64,000 bases of DNA. Source: Polytrichum commune. Taxonomy: Eukaryota; Streptophyta; Polytrichopsida; Polytrichales; Polytrichaceae. Both the position numbers and the translations under genes were made by a program. Positions 22,863-34,485 of the stretch are shown here, one piece after another. Where the stretch lies: NCBI GenBank assembly GCA_950295325.1, contig OX485806.1, positions 8,372,001 to 8,436,000 on the forward strand. Reading direction: 5' to 3'. The notes beneath the pieces are model-generated. The model saw only the letters and a program-made list of their open reading frames with translations, was not told the origin of the DNA and did no database searches. The stretch's first letter is position 1. The number at the start of each line of letters is the position of its first letter.

Positions 22863-24640
22863 AGTGTGGTTATAGATCAGCCGGTTCGTTTTCTTGAATT
22901 GTTGGCCTAAAATCAAAAATTCTAGGAAATGGAGCGAATTGTGTCTTGGGAAAATTGTTGTTTTACGTAAGAACGCAAGGAATAATTGGAGCATGTCGAT
23001 GAATGCCTACTAATTGGTTGATAATGGAGAAGTAAGGGTCGCAACCGAGCTGGGTCAAATTTCTCCCCCCACTCATGGATTGGGACGATCTGGCAATGAG
23101 CAAGCTGACCTGAGTTGGGTCTAAGGTTGATTTTGCACACAGTTTTATGAGCAAGCTGACTCATGTCCGATTAGGATTTCATCACTTGTCCCCTTGATAA
23201 TCACTTCACACCATGAATTTGTAGCATGATCAAATTCCCGTTGATGAAAGTGAGTGGGATAGTGTCATAGTTTTATGGAGTACTACTATGAGGGAATGAC
23301 GAATCACCCCTATTGATTGACATGGCGATTTCAATACATACAAGTTTCTAAATATATGAACCATTGTTCTATCTTTGATTACTTGACCGAGATTTTAGTG
23401 TGATCATATACTTATACACATGTGCTTACTTTTTGTAGGGAATAACATGAATAAGTGAATGTCAAGCAATGCAGTTGTTGAAGCTTTGTTCTTGGTGTTT
23501 TAGTATATCACAAAGATGACATAGTGAGAAATTTATTTATTTATTCTTTTCAATTCCAATTAGAATACAACTACTTCACAAATTATGTGGTAAAACTCCA
23601 AAAAAAAAGCTAGTACATCCACAGACATTAAAAAAATCAACAAATTTCAAGTGTGTCCCAAAACCTAACACTATAGCATATGAAAGTCACGGCCGCTTGG
23701 GCCTTGGCAGCTTTAAGGGTACGTATTTTGTACGGGTACCACTACATGGAGGCCACCCATTGGTCGGAGCATTTGGGCATTGGGGGCTCTAGGTTGTTTG
23801 TCCTTTGGTCCTCACCTAACCACACACCAATCAAATGCAAGCGTCCGTTTAAGAAAAAGGAGATGAAGAATAAGGCATGTCTTATCGGTAAGGCATGTGA
23901 CCTTACTGTGGGCCCTTTCCCTCCTGAAGGTGATGTAATTGATGAAGGGACGTCACTTTGGCTGTTGGGAGTCGTCTTATCTGGTCACCATCCTGTTAGC
24001 ATTTGCGAGTTACCAAGATTGTCATTTTGATGTTTAGAAGAGGAGTTCCAACATTGGGGGGGGGGGGGGGTGGACTCCTGGGTGGCTCCTGGGTGATCAA
24101 GGGGTATTATTGTAGGGGGTATTTGATGGCCTAGACTAATTGAATGTTCCATTGAGTTACCTAATTGTCATATTCATGGTGTTTTAAGGGTTCATATGAT
24201 TATTTACGAACTGTGAAGGGCGGGATTTGTTTAGCCCCGTAGTTTATTATGATGAATTGAAGTAAATTAGAATAAATTGAAACCCACAAATTAATGACGG
24301 CGATATTTCTAACAATTCAAGTGCCAAAACTAAGACTAAGTGTTCATGGAATGGCACCAAGAAACATTGAGTTTCTAATGGTAGTTGCTTTTGTATTTAC
24401 ATTCAAAAATTTTAAATTTCAATAACTCAGGTTTCACAAATGTTGCCATTACACACTCTATGGCACAAGCAACACACAAATCCTCCATTATCAACATGAA
24501 GATAAATTATCCCACATGGTATATTATATATTTTAAAAATTGAATTGGTTATGTTATATAGGACCTTATATTAGTTATAAGTTAGTAGGACATATTTTAT
24601 TCATATGGTACCTCTAAAAAATCAACATTTTAGGTACAAA
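22863..24640. other. intergenic, no gene; G15 run
   Basis: No coding signal. A run of 15 G lies at 24056-24070. The stretch around 23815-23845 (CACACACCAATCAAAT) recurs near 60265-60290, so a low-copy repeat is present. Confidence 0.4.
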
Positions 24641-25200
24641 TAATAAACTACATTGTATCTTTTGTTGCACCATTCTAGCTGAAAGTTTCAAAGCCAAACC
24701 GTCAGAGAGTTCAAATGCAAAAGTTGTGAGAGGTCACAATGGAATCCTTACAAGCATTTCAACTCATGTGGGTCATATTGTGGGCACTTCCAACCCCCCA
24801 AAAAATTATGAATGTTGGATCCAACCAGGAGTTGTCTCATTCAGGTAGCAATTGGGATGCCCTTAAAATGTACTTTTTAGGTAATGAAATTAGAGATGAG
24901 ATGCAAAAGTATGAGAGGTCAAAATGAATATCACACAAGCACTTAAGATGTGTGCCTTTGGTGTGGGCTCTTCCAACTCCACCGACAATTGGGGTTGTTT
25001 CAATCAGGCCGCGTATCATTGCATCCAATACACAATTGCAAACACATGAAGACCATCATTCCAAAAATTATAGCAGGAGACTTTGAATATGATGTAAAAG
25101 TGATAAGAAGTCAAAGGAAAATGTTTTTTTTCTTCTAGTAAGGGATCACACATGCCCTCCCAATTGCATTCATTGTTGGACCTAAAATATCATCTATGTT
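24640..25200 (+). repeat. degenerate tandem repeat, period about 188 bp
   Basis: Two clear units (24705 and 24893 landmarks: ATGCAAAAGT, GTGAGAGGTCA, ACAAGCA, GTGGGC..CTTCCAACYCC) and a weaker third starting near 25085 (ATGTAAAAGTGATAAGAAGTC). Confidence 0.65.
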
Positions 25201-25994
25201 CCCACACAATCCAATTTCATTGTAGAACATATTCTCTCTTATTTTTCATTCTTAACTACACTAATATGTGCAATTAGGTTGCTCCTTGTTAACTTATTGA
25301 CGTTCCACATTAGTGTGAATATTTGTTACCGCAATAACAAATTACATTATTTATGTTTAACGTCACAGTTGCTCTATATGGATGAAGAAACAAAACACTA
25401 GAAGCTTTTGTGATATGGTTTTGACCGTGGTCATCTGCATGGGTAAAGAGTCAACCTATTGGTGAAGGCCACCTACTTGCACATATCATTGTAGAAGCCT
25501 TGTCATATACTATATATACTACCACTAAACTATATATGCCCAATTAAGAAGAGTGACCACATAACACACGCACCCCTTAATTTGTTGTTTGACATTCATC
25601 ATGCCCATGGACATCATCAATGGTGACGGCACACAAAGAAAAATGGCGTTGGCCTTATTTTAATTCGTCATCATAATGAGGACAATGAGCTTACTACTCG
25701 ATTGACCATAGAGCACGGTAACCCTTCTTTTTGTCATTATAATACTCGAAAGGGCACTCATGTTAAGCACCACCTCACTTGAATATTTGGCTGACTCCTT
25801 GCCTAAAGGCTCTAAACAACTCTACTTGCTTATTCTATGATAAAAAAGCAAATATTCAAATGCATAGAAAATGGTGCAAAGTTTATGGTGTTTAATGCCA
25901 CATTCACTCTTTGCGAAGGAGCTTAACTAGATGCCTAGAGGGTCAAAGTGTCACGTCCGCTAATTGTCAATATAATTTCATTTGTCAACATAAG
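25201..25994. other. intergenic, no feature recognised
   Basis: No gene-like coding or repeat boundary seen. Confidence 0.35.
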
Positions 25995-25996
25995 TA

Positions 25997-26315
25997 CACT
26001 AAATAGGATATTTAGTGTTTGACTATATTTAGTGTTGTTACCACCCTACTTTGTTCAACATTAATTTTCAATTCATTGACAATTAGTGTTAGAGATAAAT
26101 GTGTAGCTACTTTCCCTATTGCCACCTCCCTTAGTATATCATTTTTTTTCATATCCTTACTAACACTAAATTCAAACATGTAACTTCCAAATATTACCAT
26201 AGTTGATATTTAGTGTTTGAGTTTACATTTAATGTTAGTTACTTTCATAGGATTATTGATATTTAGTGTACACGTTCGTATTTAGTGTATCAAACACTAA
26301 ATATTCTACTTGGTG
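25997..26315 (-). mobile_element. MITE family B, copy 2
   Basis: 319 bp from CACTAAATAGGATATTTAGTG to ACTTGGTG, with TA at both sides. Inverted relative to 13601-13897 and colinear with it (ACCACCCTACTTTGTTCAAC pairs with the GAGCATAGTAGGGTGGT segment there). Confidence 0.75.
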
Positions 26316-27189
26316 TAGCTTCTTTAAGTGAAAATCAAAATCCATATTACGACATTTAGAATAGCAGATTGGAATGCTTTGGATGAGAGTTTTGGCATTT
26401 TAATATACAAGGAGAAAAATAAAATTTGAGTGTACTGATGGCAAAGTGTCATGTGTTCACTTTTTAGCTAGGTTGTAAGAGGCAGATGTACTTGAGCATA
26501 CTAATGGCAAGTGTCATTTGTGTGCACTTTAGTCAACTGTAGACCATTGTGGTAACATACATATGCATGCACCTCGTACCGCTGGTGAACATGCTCATGC
26601 CAAGATATTAGTGAGCGCGTTCCAATGTCAAGTGTCATGAGGTGACACTTAATTACGGTGAAGTTGTCAATCATCGGTGTAGCCCTAGCACCCACCTCAA
26701 ATGTAGGGGTAAGTAACACTTTTTCACGCATGTGGCACTGAGTATAATAAATGGTGTAGTACCTAAAAGAAAAAAGGGCTCAACTTATGACGTGTTAGGA
26801 AACCAAACTTTTCCATACATTGTCCAACACTACTTGGTGGTGCTATGGTACACACACGCCAAGTTGACACTTGTACGGGTCACTCACCTCCAATACATTT
26901 TTCCTAGACCCGGTCCATCGATTCTTCTTGCATGCCCATTGCCAAAGCTCGGAAAGTGTTTTGTTTCTTTGTTTGGTTCGCTAGAATTCAACCCTTGATT
27001 CATAAGCACTAAGAGATGTGGGTGTACTAAGATATGTTTGGTTTGTTTTTCATGTTCTCCAACTTCTACCGATTGGATTTACATGACAAAACTTGTGTTG
27101 CATTAGCAAATCTATGACTGGATACATAGGTCCTCCTGATTGTGTTCACTATGGAGTGTAGAGTAGTTAATAATATTTGAAGATGTATG
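26316..27189. other. intergenic; a short direct repeat only
   Basis: ACTGATGGCAAAGTGTCATGTG near 26435 and its relative ACTAATGGCAAGTGTCATTTG near 26500 form a two-copy direct repeat about 65 bp apart. No gene seen. Confidence 0.4.
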
Positions 27190-27375
27190 GTTTGAGATGA
27201 CCCTAAACTACCAGGTGATAGTGGAGAGGTACCCATTTCCGGATGGAGTGGTTGGTGGTTCGATTCCTATTGTGTAATTGTCTTGTGGTTGACGGAGAAA
27301 ACTAGCTAGGTAGGTAGGAAGCCAAGAGCCCACCCACTGCAAGGTAGGCTGTCTACCCCATTGACCTTGATGCCC
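27190..27375 (+). mobile_element. tRNA-derived SINE-like element, copy 2
   Basis: A-box TAGTGGAGAGG (27219-27229) fits TRGYNNARNNG, and B-box GGTTCGATTCC (27257-27267) fits GGTTCRANNCC; 27 bp separate them. The 3' body GTAGGAAGCCAAGAGCCCAC then CACTGCAAGGTAG is shared with the copies near 15.9 and 63.5 kb. Truncated at the 3' side relative to them. Confidence 0.7.
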
Positions 27376-27787
27376 TAGTTCTTTCATGCCAAATATTCAA
27401 CAAAAGGAAAAGAAGTAGGAAAACGACGACAAAGGGTCCATGTCATGACGAACATGAAATGTTTGCCACATGGTTTAGGTGTAACACAACTACAAAAAGA
27501 GATGAAGAAGGTTGCTTTCTCATGAATGTATGCACACTGTTGCCGTCCATTTCTCAAGCATCTAAATGTTGCAGTCACTGCCATTCTTGAGAAACATTTT
27601 CCTTGCTTGCTACGAGCAACTATTGACATGTTGGTTCAAGCTCACTTGGAAGTGACTGAGGACATCAATGTTGTTGCCATTGCTCAATATGTGTTGAATT
27701 GATGTCAACATTTGGGATGTGTAATGTGTTCTTTGTTTGGTCCTCTATCCAAACTTGATTCATTTACACATATCAAATTATTTAGTA

Positions 27788-27821
27788 TAAAAAAGAAAAG
27801 AAAAGAAAAGAAAAGAAAAGA
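27788..27821 (+). repeat. (AAAAG)n microsatellite
   Basis: Six to seven AAAAG pentamers. Confidence 0.9.
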
Positions 27822-28079
27822 ATAGGATCATGTTATGACATAAATGAACTTAGTACTCACTTAGTATTCGCCAACCACATGGCTCAAGCATAAACTCGCG
27901 ATTACACATTACAAAAGAAATGAAGATTGCACCATTACAAAAGAAATGAAGAGGGCTTCAAATATTGTATATAGTATCATATGGTAACTTTTCTAATGCC
28001 CCTTTGTCATCCAAACTTACTTTTCATTCATCCAAATGCCAATTATTGAAACAAAGTTTGGTATATTCTGCATGCTAAC

Positions 28080-28308
28080 ATTTTTGTGACAAAATATTAT
28101 CATGGATGATTGAAATTTTCATGAAGAACCACTTAATAAGTGACAGTAATTACAACACGGTAAATATGTGATGCCCAACCTTTTTTTTACAAGGAATGAC
28201 AACTAACATTAAGTGTTACAATTAGTGCTAGTGACACTGCATGGGCGGTTTACAATTGGTATTGAGCAAGACAAATAAAATAGGTGACACTATATACAAT
28301 ATTTAGTG
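28080..28308 (+). mobile_element. MITE family C, copy 1 (5' end not resolved)
   Basis: Shares TTACAAGGAATGACAAMTAA, TATTGAGCAAGACAA and a GGTGACACTA..ATTTAGTG end with 37094-37466. TA follows the right end. Confidence 0.6.
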
Positions 28309-28310
28309 TA

Positions 28311-30166
28311 ATGGCTTATAGCGAGGAGGGGAAAATGACTTTCAAGTAGGTTAATCACCATAACACTTAGATGCTTGAGGATGGAACACCAATGGTTAGT
28401 TAGGGTAGTAATCAAATGCTTGAGAATTGAAGGCATTTGTGTGCACATATATAAGAGTGTGCATTCAATGTGGCCTATATGGAACCACATAGGTACAGTA
28501 AAGGGGTACTAATTGTGTCTTGGGGTTACAAAAATATATATAAGGTACATGTATTATTTAATCTAACTTTGTAAATATACTAGGCGTATTATTCATATGT
28601 TGATTAGTCCTAATTGTATTTCTACCTTGGGGTCCATGTCAATTATACTGAAGTGGGTGTTCTATAAGAGGTCCAAATGAATATTCAATCCAATATGTGA
28701 ACCACATTTGTCCTTGAAATTTAGGGTTAGGACGAGAGGGGGAAATACCACCCTTTGGAAACCCTAAAGGTTTCTCATTGTGGAGCTCGTAAGTGAACGG
28801 GTGTTTGATTATTTCATCAATGATAAATAAATATGCTTTACTACGAGTATTCTAGCCATATTTTTCACAAGATGTTTTTGGCATATACATATGATTGGGG
28901 TCTATATGATTTATTTGTTTGTCACTTGTGTATGTATTCCAGGGGGGTTTCCTAGCTACATATTGGTGTAAATATATCATTTTTAGGGGGGGGGGGGATC
29001 TTGCATATTAGGGGTATTTTTTTCATGGTCATGCACGCTCGTGGTTCCCGTTGTTAATATTGAGTGCTCGGGGGGTGCACCTTTAATTAAAACCTAGAAT
29101 CACGTGCGTTCACTGCATACTCTAAAACCCCCCTATATACAAGTTATTTTTTGTGAAATGAAGTAATACACATACAATTGCAACAATAAATATACAAGTG
29201 ACAATATGTATACACAAAAAAACATCCATTCATATATAGTCATTAACATAAGTATACAAATATACTTTTGAACAATAATCAACCCCTATAATATGTATAA
29301 CAAAATATCCTAGCTTTCATCAGCAAAGTCGTTGAAAACTTTTTCATCTCCCGGATGTAACTCATAAACATTTGATTCACCAATATATGTCATTGTAGCC
29401 AATGCAATTATTGTCTCTAAGTCTACCATCAAATGATCAGTAAGATCATATCTCCACTTGTTGTTAGCCCTTTTTGATACCAACATAAATCAATCTCCTT
29501 GTTACTTTGAGCTGAACGAATCATTTCGAAACCCTAATATTGCCTCTTTCCCCGATATTACCTTGACACCTTGTACATGATTCATACTACCCTATAAGGT
29601 TGCTAACGAAAATCGTTAATCCTAGTTAATCCTAATTTCATCCAATATGAAAACTTAGGATATGTATTATAGTAACAGTACCATACAAGTACAATTATTG
29701 TATACTTTTTAAAGGCCTTCCATATATGTATGTAACTATAAATTATAACATGTATATCATATGTATATGTAATACGGAAAGGTCCAAATCAATACCCCTC
29801 CTATGCACTCACGTATACTCGTACATGTTTAGTACAGTGCACCCCCCGAGATTGAGTGCACCCCTTGAGGTTGGTTGACTTCTACTAGTAGTTGATTAGA
29901 GCGGTCAACTTAAAAGGTGAAATATTTCTACCAAATCATAACTACAATAGAAAAAAAAATTACCTCTTTTGGGACATTGCTTCGTTTGGGACGTGATGTG
30001 ATGACCAAAGGCCGCATCATGTACATTTGCACATTCCCAGGGAATAAAAAAATTTGCGGTTACGATTAATTATATCAAAACATCTAGTTGGAATGTTGTG
30101 GGAGAGACATTTCAAGTTATGAAGTGTCCATCCTTAGCTTTACACAACTCTACAAGAACATGCGAT
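28311..30166. other. intergenic; possible old inverted-repeat element
   Basis: No gene. GAGTGCTCGGGGGGTGCAC (near 29064) and CAGTGCACCCCCCGAGATTG (near 29835) are inverted relatives about 770 bp apart, possibly ends of a decayed element. A G12 run lies at 28986-28997. Confidence 0.35.
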
Positions 30167-30169
30167 TCA

Positions 30170-30481
30170 TAGCCCACCCACACTTATTGGTGCGCTAAAC
30201 CAATGAACGACGAGTACCATCACTGGTCACATCCAGTGGCTCTCATGTCCCGATCACACCAGACTTTCCGTCCGGTTCCAACCGTGAAATCGCTGGGGAC
30301 CATGTTCAAAAATAGACGTTGACCCACCACTTTTCACACTATTCCAGCCGGAGATGCCAACAGATGGTGCCGGAACTAGCCGGTGTGATCAGCCCCTCAC
30401 TGGCTAAACCAACTCTAAAAGTGACCTATACTGGTAAGAACCGTTCACTGGTGACCCGCACCAGTAAGTGTGGGTGGGCTA
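30170..30481. mobile_element. short TIR DNA transposon (non-autonomous)
   Basis: 312 bp with inverted ends TAGCCCACCCACACTTATTG and its near-perfect complement, flanked by TCA at 30167-30169 and 30482-30484. The interior has many CACTGG/CCAGT motifs in both orientations. Superfamily unclear; a 3-bp duplication would suit Harbinger or CACTA. Confidence 0.7.
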
Positions 30482-30484
30482 TCA

Positions 30485-30946
30485 CACTCTTTATTCACAT
30501 TGAGGGAGAAAGGACATTATGCAAATAAAAGACTCGTCTGAGCATACGAGCACTCGAGGAACTGAAGTTTGTGTAATGGTTCCTCTCTCTCCCACTAAAT
30601 TTCTTGATGCATGTAAGATATCTTACACTGTTCGAATGGAGTCAGATGGTCGCTCCCCTCCATGACACATTTCAATGTATAAGGTGGCCCCGGCCTGCCA
30701 TTCACGGAAAAGGAGAATATCTACGAGAGCAGATGTAAGTAAGTGTGTTGTAGTACGATCTGCTCCTCGAAATTGCTAAAGTTGAATGCTCTTGTAGGGT
30801 AGGGTAGGTCCCTAAATGACGGAGTGGAGGAGCCAATCGCAATGCCGTGTCAGCTCGCCTCTCGAGTGGTAACATTAGGTGCTGAAAGAAAATCAAAATC
30901 GATCAAAAATGATGGTGAGGAGGCAGACAGGAGGGAGGGAGGGAGG

Positions 30947-30977
<31 letters not shown>

Positions 30978-31939
30978 GTTCTATCCACTCTCATCGGCCT
31001 GGGACGGAGGAAATGTCCGAGTCTATCCATTCATTCTTTCGGAATTGACGAATAACTTTTGAGAGGTGCAAAGAAATTCATGGCTAGAGGTGGCGCTACT
31101 TTTTGGTAGGGGTGTTCCACACCACTTCTTCAAAAGCGGATGTACACAACTGATTAGTAAAGCATGCAAAGCAAGCCTGAAAGAAAGGTGGAACTCAAGC
31201 GATTGAAGGCAACATTTCATTCATTGGTACTTTACCTATTTTTATGTCGTCTTAGAATAGTGATAAACTTGCAATCCATGGTGTCAGAAAGCAATCAAAG
31301 AGCCTGGGAGATCAGTTGAATCGAGCTGCCTACTGTTGATGAATCAGGCGAAAGAAAAAGAGATGTTGCGCTTTTGGCAGATGCCTTCAAGGAGCCTTGC
31401 TTTTTCCCTTTGTACTTGCTGCTGGTGCTGGTGCTACTCCCTGCCTTCTCCACTGGCAGGTTAATGGAATGTAAAGATCATTTGTTGTACCGGCGAACGA
31501 ACGAACGAATGAACGAAAGAAAGAAAGAAAGCAAACATCGATGATAAAGCATAAATGTTCGTGTTGATGAAATGACGAAAAGGAGATTGTTAGAGCGCTG
31601 CGTGACGCATTGAAGAAGGCACTACTGCACGCCACAGACTTTTCTTTCGTTCGTTCGTCGTGATGGTAGTACATAGTGCGGTGAGGAGGAGTTCTTGGAT
31701 ACGGCGAGATCGTTACAATGACGACACGTAATAGCTTGGAAAAAGCGTCGCAGTCCTGTTTGCATCCTGTTTGGACGAGAGCACCGGGAGTATGGAATCT
31801 ATTGGATAAAGTCGCGGTGTCCCTTTCAGTGCACTTTTTATTTCCCCCCTTCATTTTATCTTTTAAAATTTTGTTTTTCTGCGTTTCGTGAGCCCTGCGG
31901 TGGAGGACTAGAGGCGCCTCATTCACTCCCCTCCTCCTC

Positions 31940-31971
<32 letters not shown>

Positions 31972-32486
31972 GAGCTGCTGACGAACGAGGGTGTGCTATT
32001 TCTCATCGACTCAAGCAAGCCATTGGACGCCTGATGGTTAGGCAGAAGATTTTTTGGGCCGTGCAAGCTTTGATGTTAAGGTCCACACATTGCATAATTG
32101 TTCCGTGAACTGATACTATTGTGCTTCCGAATCTTGGCGCACCCCGAGTGACAGAATTGTTCTCTCTCAGATCTTAGGTGGGATTCCTAGTGTAGGTTAT
32201 GTGATTCGGTCTGTGCACGGAAGTAGATGAAGTTTTTCATAAAGATTCGACAGAGAAAGGAAGCGATTGGCAACTTTTTTGTTGCAATGCGGGGCGGCCT
32301 TTGTACGACGCTAGTGATTTGTAGACCACGCCATCATCGCTACTAATAAGCAGTAATAATAGGCCGTCAGTATGAAGACTTGAAGAAGACACAAGTACGT
32401 TTCTCGTTCTTGAAGGTAGAGAGAGAAACGGATGGAAAAGGAGGAGAAATCTCATTTTTGAGGTGAAAGAAATCGGTTTAGGCACG
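30485..32486. promoter_or_regulatory. upstream region of the EID1-like gene with microsatellites
   Basis: About 2 kb before the start codon. It contains (GGGA)n(GA)n at 30931-30976, (GAAC)n(GAAA)n at about 31493-31531, (TGT)11 at 31941-31972, and mirrored CGTTCGTTCG/CGAACGAACG tracts. The core promoter and transcription start could not be fixed. The 179-codon minus-strand frame here is low-complexity and is not called. Confidence 0.35.
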
Positions 32487-33034
32487 ATGGCGACAATGGC
32501 AGCAGCGGCGCCTGTGTTCAAGCAACCGCAACCTGTGAACCCGAACAGCTTGCCGTTCTTCAGCCGGATCTCAGAAGACCTATTAGTGAATGTGTTTTCG
32601 CGCCTAGAGCAAGACCCAAGGGACCTTGCACGCCTGGCCTGTGTGTGCAGACGGTTCACATATGTGATCAAAATCTCGTGCTGGCGCCATCAGTGCTTGC
32701 GTGTTGTGCCTACCATCGTCTCCGAGCTTATGCACACCCCCGTCACCGCCAAACCGCACGAGCTTCTTGGCGAGCCCCCTTGCGGCTGGGGAAGCCTCCA
32801 GAAGCTTCTCGTCTGTTGTCCCGGCCTACGCCTTGCCGGTGTCCTCCTCGACTCCTGGGACTTCGGTCTGGAGCGCGAGCTTGGCGATTCTTTTCACTAC
32901 GAAGTAAGTGATGACGCATCCGGTGCAGTGGACGAAGATAGAGACGCCTGCATTGCATCTGAGAACCCTGTCTCTTCGGAGTCGCCTGTGAACAAGAAAC
33001 AAGTTCAAGAACAAGAACCAGAACGAGGACTAGA

Positions 33035-33066
<32 letters not shown>

Positions 33067-34485
33067 AGGAACAAGGACGAGAACAAGAACAAGAACAAGA
33101 AAAGGTTGAAACGCCGGTGGTGAGAAAGATGAAGGAGCATATCGGTAAAGCGGCGGGCGGGAAAGGGCCAGTGAAGCATATGAAGCAGGGAGGCTCGCAT
33201 TACTACAACAAGATGATGGAGGACGAAAGAATTGTGAGTAGCTACCGGCGCACCGGCGTCCAAGGGGGGGATGGGCCGACGTTGCGTACTAGTCTGGAAT
33301 TTATGCATACGCCGAGAGTCTCCAAGACGGTCGATGTCTCGGCAATGGTTGATGATTCCAGTGAGCCAGGGTGTAACCACAAGGATCCTCATCTCGCCAA
33401 AGGATCCTGGAGCTTGACTCGCGAGCAGGGGAACAAATTGCTCGCCAGCAGGTCAGCCATTATTCGTTTTCAATCTTATCTTTCCTTCGCCGCATCTCTC
33501 TTCTATCAATCCCTTCCAGCTCGCGTCCTTACTCTCGCTCTGTGTCGTCACATGTGAGCATTTGCATTTCTCTAAGTTAGAGCGACGCTGGCCGGCCCGC
33601 ATTGCTTTAGTCCAGCTATGGCGCCTTAAGAAATTCAATTCTTTTGTCTGATTTTGTTTTGGGGGCGTCTGCATGGACGCTACAGTAATACTAATCCAGT
33701 TCCCTGATTAGATTCCCGAGGCAGGCTTCCGTATTGCTGTCACCCACTCCGGAAGTCAATCTGGAAAGAATAAAAGAAAGGTCTTATTTTACTGAATCTT
33801 CAATCGGTGAGGGTTTCCTAGGGTTCCTGGTTGTTGACCGACGTGACATGTGTACTTTTAATTTGACTTAACGAGAATCTGGCAAGCCTGTCAAAGATCG
33901 GTGCTGTAGGTTGCAAGCAGTAAGTCGATGCGAATAAGAAGCTGCACTTCCTCATGCACACTTCGAGCTCAGACTAATGCTCCTGCTACTTTGCAGCATC
34001 TTCGCTCCTGGACAAAAGCTGCTGTATCGGAATACCTTGTTTATCGTAATCAGCATACTCTAATAATCTACGATCATCTTTGTAAACAGAAGCTCATCGT
34101 CTTCCATGTTTTTCAAATTCTGTGATTTTACAAGTCTCATAAATGTGTGTTTTGCGCCAGATTCCGGGACGACAGCCTCTACATTTGCGACTGGCCTGGC
34201 TGCACACATCCTGGAGAGAAGCGGAATTACAAGCTGTATCGCGGCATCTTCAAAAACTTCAAGCAATCGCACGTATGGCGCAACCTCAAGGACCAAGGCT
34301 CCAAGAGAACCGAGCTGCCCTGCGCCTTTTGCCCTTCAAGAAACACGTACGACATGGTTACCAGTTTCTGTCTCCGCCGCTCTTTCGAGTATCACGACGA
34401 CGGGGAGCCCGTGGTGCGAGCCTACGTGTGTGAGAATGGGCATGTCGCCGGAGCCTGGACCGATCGCCCCTTGTACAATTTATGA
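32487..34485 (+). CDS. EID1-like F-box protein (two exons)
   Basis: Exons 32487-33451 and 34161-34485 join in frame (Arg codon split AG/A) to 429 residues. The start ATG has A at -3 and G at +4. F-box at about residues 23-68 ([20 protein letters not shown]). Next comes the family-specific segment [20 protein letters not shown] then [11 protein letters not shown] (about 101-132), then a low-complexity E/Q/R/G insert at about 173-206. The second exon is a Cys/His-rich C-terminal domain with [30 protein letters not shown] and [10 protein letters not shown]. This architecture is that of EID1 and EID1-like proteins, F-box components of SCF ligases; EID1 dampens phytochrome A signalling, and EDL relatives act in ABA and light responses. 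EID1 is about 336 residues; the extra length is mainly the insert. Which paralogue this is cannot be told. Confidence 0.92.
33003..33102 (+). repeat. coding hexanucleotide minisatellite in the EID1-like gene
   Basis: About 100 bp of GAGGAC/GAACAA/GAACGA-type hexamers, encoding [11 protein letters not shown] followed by alternating EQ. It stays in frame. Length variation by multiples of six would change the linker without breaking the protein. Confidence 0.9.
33452..34160 (+). other. intron of the EID1-like gene
   Basis: 709 bp, donor after CTCGCCAGCAG, acceptor after TTTTGCGCCAG. Retention would add 35 codons and stop at 33557, producing a protein without the Cys-rich C-terminal domain. Confidence 0.85.

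Noticed and set aside
27219-27267. Functional tRNA gene
   Set aside because: A and B boxes are present, but no acceptor stem pairing or anticodon arm is formed; the downstream body is shared among dispersed copies, so SINE-like is the better reading.
31387-31926. 179-codon open frame on the minus strand upstream of the EID1-like gene
   Set aside because: Composition is dominated by Ser/Phe/His runs generated by GAAA/GAAC microsatellites; no domain, no conservation cue, and it lies in the presumed promoter or 5' UTR.
32463-32486. In-frame extension of the EID1-like protein upstream to 32463
   Set aside because: The upstream codon is GTG, not ATG; the ATG at 32487 has a good plant initiation context.
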